DNA of 38,357 nucleotides, taken from assembly GCA_016875025.1 (NCBI GenBank), contig VGSH01000018.1, positions 1-38,357 on the forward strand, read 5' to 3'. The position numbers and the translations under genes were made by a program. This stretch comes from Deltaproteobacteria bacterium (GTDB lineage Bacteria > Desulfobacterota > WTBG01 > CAIYCZ01 > CAIRTM01). The notes under the pieces are model-generated. The model was given only the letters and a program-made list of their open reading frames with translations. It searched no databases and had not been told where the DNA came from. Below, piece by piece: positions 36,206 through 38,357 of this stretch (positions are counted from its first letter, which is position 1; each line of letters begins with the position of its first letter).

Positions 36206-37570
36206 ATGGCACCCAGGGCATCAATACTCGTTGTGGATGATGAGCGCAGCATTCGCGACATGCTCTCCATTTATCTCAAACGCGAAGGCTTCGATGTGAG
36301 CTGCGCCCCTGACGGGCAGGCAGCCCTTGAGTGCTGCCAGGCACAGAAGTACGATATTGTGATAGCCGACATCAAAATGCCCAGGCTCGACGGTATCGCT
36401 CTTCTGCATCGCGTACGCGAGTTTGCTCCCGAGACGATTTTCATCATGATTACCGCCTTTGCCTCGCTTGAATCAGCGCGCGACTCAATGCGTCAGGATG
36501 CCTGGGATTATATTACCAAGCCATTTGATGTCGACGACATCCGGCGCAGGATTGATGAAGCCCTGAGCCGCAAAATAGCCCTGGTTGAGGCCGCACCCGG
36601 CCAGGCCGCCGGCACACCGTTCGGCATGATCGGCTCCAGTGCGGCCATGCGCAAAATCTTCGACCTGATTCCGCGCGCGGCTTCAGCCAAAAGCAACGTG
36701 CTGATCACCGGCGAATCCGGTACCGGCAAGGAACTGGTTGCCCGCGCCATTCACTATCACAGCAATCGCAGCGAAAATGCCTTTGTGGTCATCAACTGCG
36801 GCGGTATTCCCGAGAACCTGCTTGAAAGCGAGCTGTTCGGCTATAAGAAAGGAGCCTTTACCGGCGCCCAGCAGGACAAAAAGGGCTTTTTGCACGCGGC
36901 TGACAGCGGTACCCTGTTTCTGGACGAGGTCGGCGATCTGCCGCCGGCCCTGCAGGTCAAGCTGCTGCGCGTGGTGCAGGAGCGCACCTTTACGCCGGTC
37001 GGCGCAACAGATGAACACAAGGCCGACGTCAGGTTTATCGCCGCCACCAACAAGGACCTTGCGGCCGAAGTGCAGGCCGGCCGCTTTCGCGAAGATCTGT
37101 TTTACCGGCTGAACGTTATCAACATACATCTGCCGCCCCTGCGCGAGCGCAGGGAGGACATCCCGGTGCTGGTCGAATTCTTCACCCGCAAATTCGCGCG
37201 CGAGATGGGCAAGGACGTCGGCCCCGTATCGCCGTTCATCATGGAATGCCTGTGCGACTGTCCGTTTCCCGGCAATGTGCGCGAACTCGAAAACCTGATT
37301 GAGAAAAGCGTGGCCCTGGCAAAAACAAGCATTATGCTGCCCGACGTTTTTGTCGAACAGCAGCCCGATGCCGCAGACGCCGACGAGTCTCCGGAGGGCA
37401 TTCCGCCCGGAGGCCTTATGCTTGATGAGATACTGGACAGAATCGAGCGCCGTCATATCGACGCAGCCCTCAGGCAGAGCGGCGGTTCAATTAAAAAAGC
37501 CGCCCAGCTGCTGGGCATCACGTTTCGCTCCATGCGCTATCGCCTGCAAAAACATGGCATTGCAAAATAA
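36206..37570 (+). CDS. sigma-54-dependent NtrC-family response regulator (PilR-like)
   Basis: REC domain 'VVDDERSIRDML', GESGTGKELVARAIH, ESELFGYKKGAFTGA, GTLFLDEVGDLP, C-terminal Fis-type HTH. Confidence 0.94.
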   Translation: MAPRASILVVDDERSIRDMLSIYLKREGFDVSCAPDGQAALECCQAQKYDIVIADIKMPRLDGIALLHRVREFAPETIFIMITAFASLESARDSMRQDAWDYITKPFDVDDIRRRIDEALSRKIALVEAAPGQAAGTPFGMIGSSAAMRKIFDLIPRAASAKSNVLITGESGTGKELVARAIHYHSNRSENAFVVINCGGIPENLLESELFGYKKGAFTGAQQDKKGFLHAADSGTLFLDEVGDLPPALQVKLLRVVQERTFTPVGATDEHKADVRFIAATNKDLAAEVQAGRFREDLFYRLNVINIHLPPLRERREDIPVLVEFFTRKFAREMGKDVGPVSPFIMECLCDCPFPGNVRELENLIEKSVALAKTSIMLPDVFVEQQPDAADADESPEGIPPGGLMLDEILDRIERRHIDAALRQSGGSIKKAAQLLGITFRSMRYRLQKHGIAK

Positions 37571-38357
37571 CCCTGCCGCCCCGCTGCTGCCGCATCCCGG
37601 CCGGGCCCCTGAAAAAAACAGGGCCGTGGCTCAGCCGTGGTTTCGCCGACGTCTGCAGTGGTTCATGCTCAGCCGCGTTGTGATCGCCTCTTTTTTTCTC
37701 GGCACGGTCGCCGTCGCTCAGTTCCGGCACGGCGATTCGCTGCTGCGGCCTGAGCTTGTCTGGATCTACGGCCTGGCGGTGTGCATCTACCTGCTGAGCC
37801 TGATCTACGTGCTGCTGCTGCCGGCGCTCAGGGATCTGAAACCTTTCGTCTATCTGCAGATTGCCCTTGATCTGCTGTGTATCGCCGTGCTGCTGCTGGC
37901 CACCGGCGGCATTGACAGCATGTTCGCTTTCATGTTCAGCATCGAAATCATCGCCGCCAGCATACTGCTGTACTGGACCGGCGGGCTTGCGGCCGCGGTC
38001 GGCGCAAGCCTGCTCTACAGCGCCCTGGTGATTCTGCAGCGCATGGGAATGCTGGTCTCGCCGATAGCAGCCGAGCGTCTCATATTCGACTATTCCGGCG
38101 TTCCGCTGTACTTTCCCATTATTGTTAATACATCCGCATTCTTCCTTGTGGGCCTGCTTGCCAGCTTTCTTGCCGATCAAAACCGCCGCTCGCGCCAGAA
38201 GCTCGCCCAGCAGCTGGTTGACATCAGCAATCTTGAGGCGCTCAATGAGCATATTATCCAGAGCATAACCGGCGGCCTGATAACGCTTGACCTGCAGCGC
38301 CGCATCGTCAGCTTTAACCGCGCCGCAGCCGACATTACCGGCCTTGCTCCGCAGCAG
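37554..38357 (+). CDS. PilS-like sensor histidine kinase N-terminus (TM helices + PAS), truncated by the window edge
   Basis: Open frame of 268 codons from ATG 37554 to the window end without stop (missing from the ORF track for that reason); several TM segments, then 'LEALNEHIIQSITGGLITLDLQRRIVSFNRAAADITGLAPQQ'. Confidence 0.85.
   Translation, partial: MALQNNPAAPLLPHPGRAPEKNRAVAQPWFRRRLQWFMLSRVVIASFFLGTVAVAQFRHGDSLLRPELVWIYGLAVCIYLLSLIYVLLLPALRDLKPFVYLQIALDLLCIAVLLLATGGIDSMFAFMFSIEIIAASILLYWTGGLAAAVGASLLYSALVILQRMGMLVSPIAAERLIFDYSGVPLYFPIIVNTSAFFLVGLLASFLADQNRRSRQKLAQQLVDISNLEALNEHIIQSITGGLITLDLQRRIVSFNRAAADITGLAPQQ

Noticed and set aside
36683-37456. 257-aa minus-strand ORF opposite the NtrC-type regulator
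   Set aside because: Antisense shadow; the plus strand encodes the full AAA+ domain.
37518-38252. 244-aa Gln/His-rich minus-strand ORF at the window end
   Set aside because: Antisense to the truncated PilS-like kinase frame; composition typical of reversed Leu/Ala-rich membrane protein codons.

Overview
This 38.4-kb window comes from a GC-rich bacterial chromosome. Gene content and repeat style suggest an anaerobic deltaproteobacterium (Desulfobacterota-like), but this is inferred, not proven. The core blocks are: fdhD (-); an ECF sigma / zinc-finger anti-sigma pair flanked by two CpxP/ZraP-like periplasmic proteins, followed by a small ferredoxin; a PPi-type phosphofructokinase; a hydG-hydF-hydE [FeFe]-hydrogenase maturation operon with no hydrogenase structural gene in the window; a multi-PAS hybrid histidine kinase; gpmI; an MBL-fold hydrolase; and tRNA-Thr(CGT). 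Next to the tRNA is an accessory/defence region (about 15.8-27.8 kb). It holds a truncated integrase end, an AlpA-like regulator, an AbiEi/AbiEii toxin-antitoxin pair with a nested palindromic operator candidate, a NapH-NapG-like polyferredoxin, a type I R-M locus (hsdM, hsdS, a four-helix-bundle + zinc-ribbon protein, hsdR with a Cys-rich triplicate insert), and an MqsR-like toxin paired with an MqsA-Panacea (SocA-like) fusion antitoxin. After it come an MDR oxidoreductase, a two-subunit molybdopterin oxidoreductase, RNase E/G, a histone-H1-like Lys/Ala-rich protein, a dGTPase-like HD protein and a PilR/PilS-like two-component pair cut by the window edge. Four copies of a REP/BIME-like palindromic repeat and one MITE-like element lie in intergenic spaces. 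The least explained signals are the two opposed 9-bp-period arrays abutting hsdS, the extra gene in the R-M locus, and the triplicated Cys motif in HsdR. All family calls are from reading the sequence; no database search was run.
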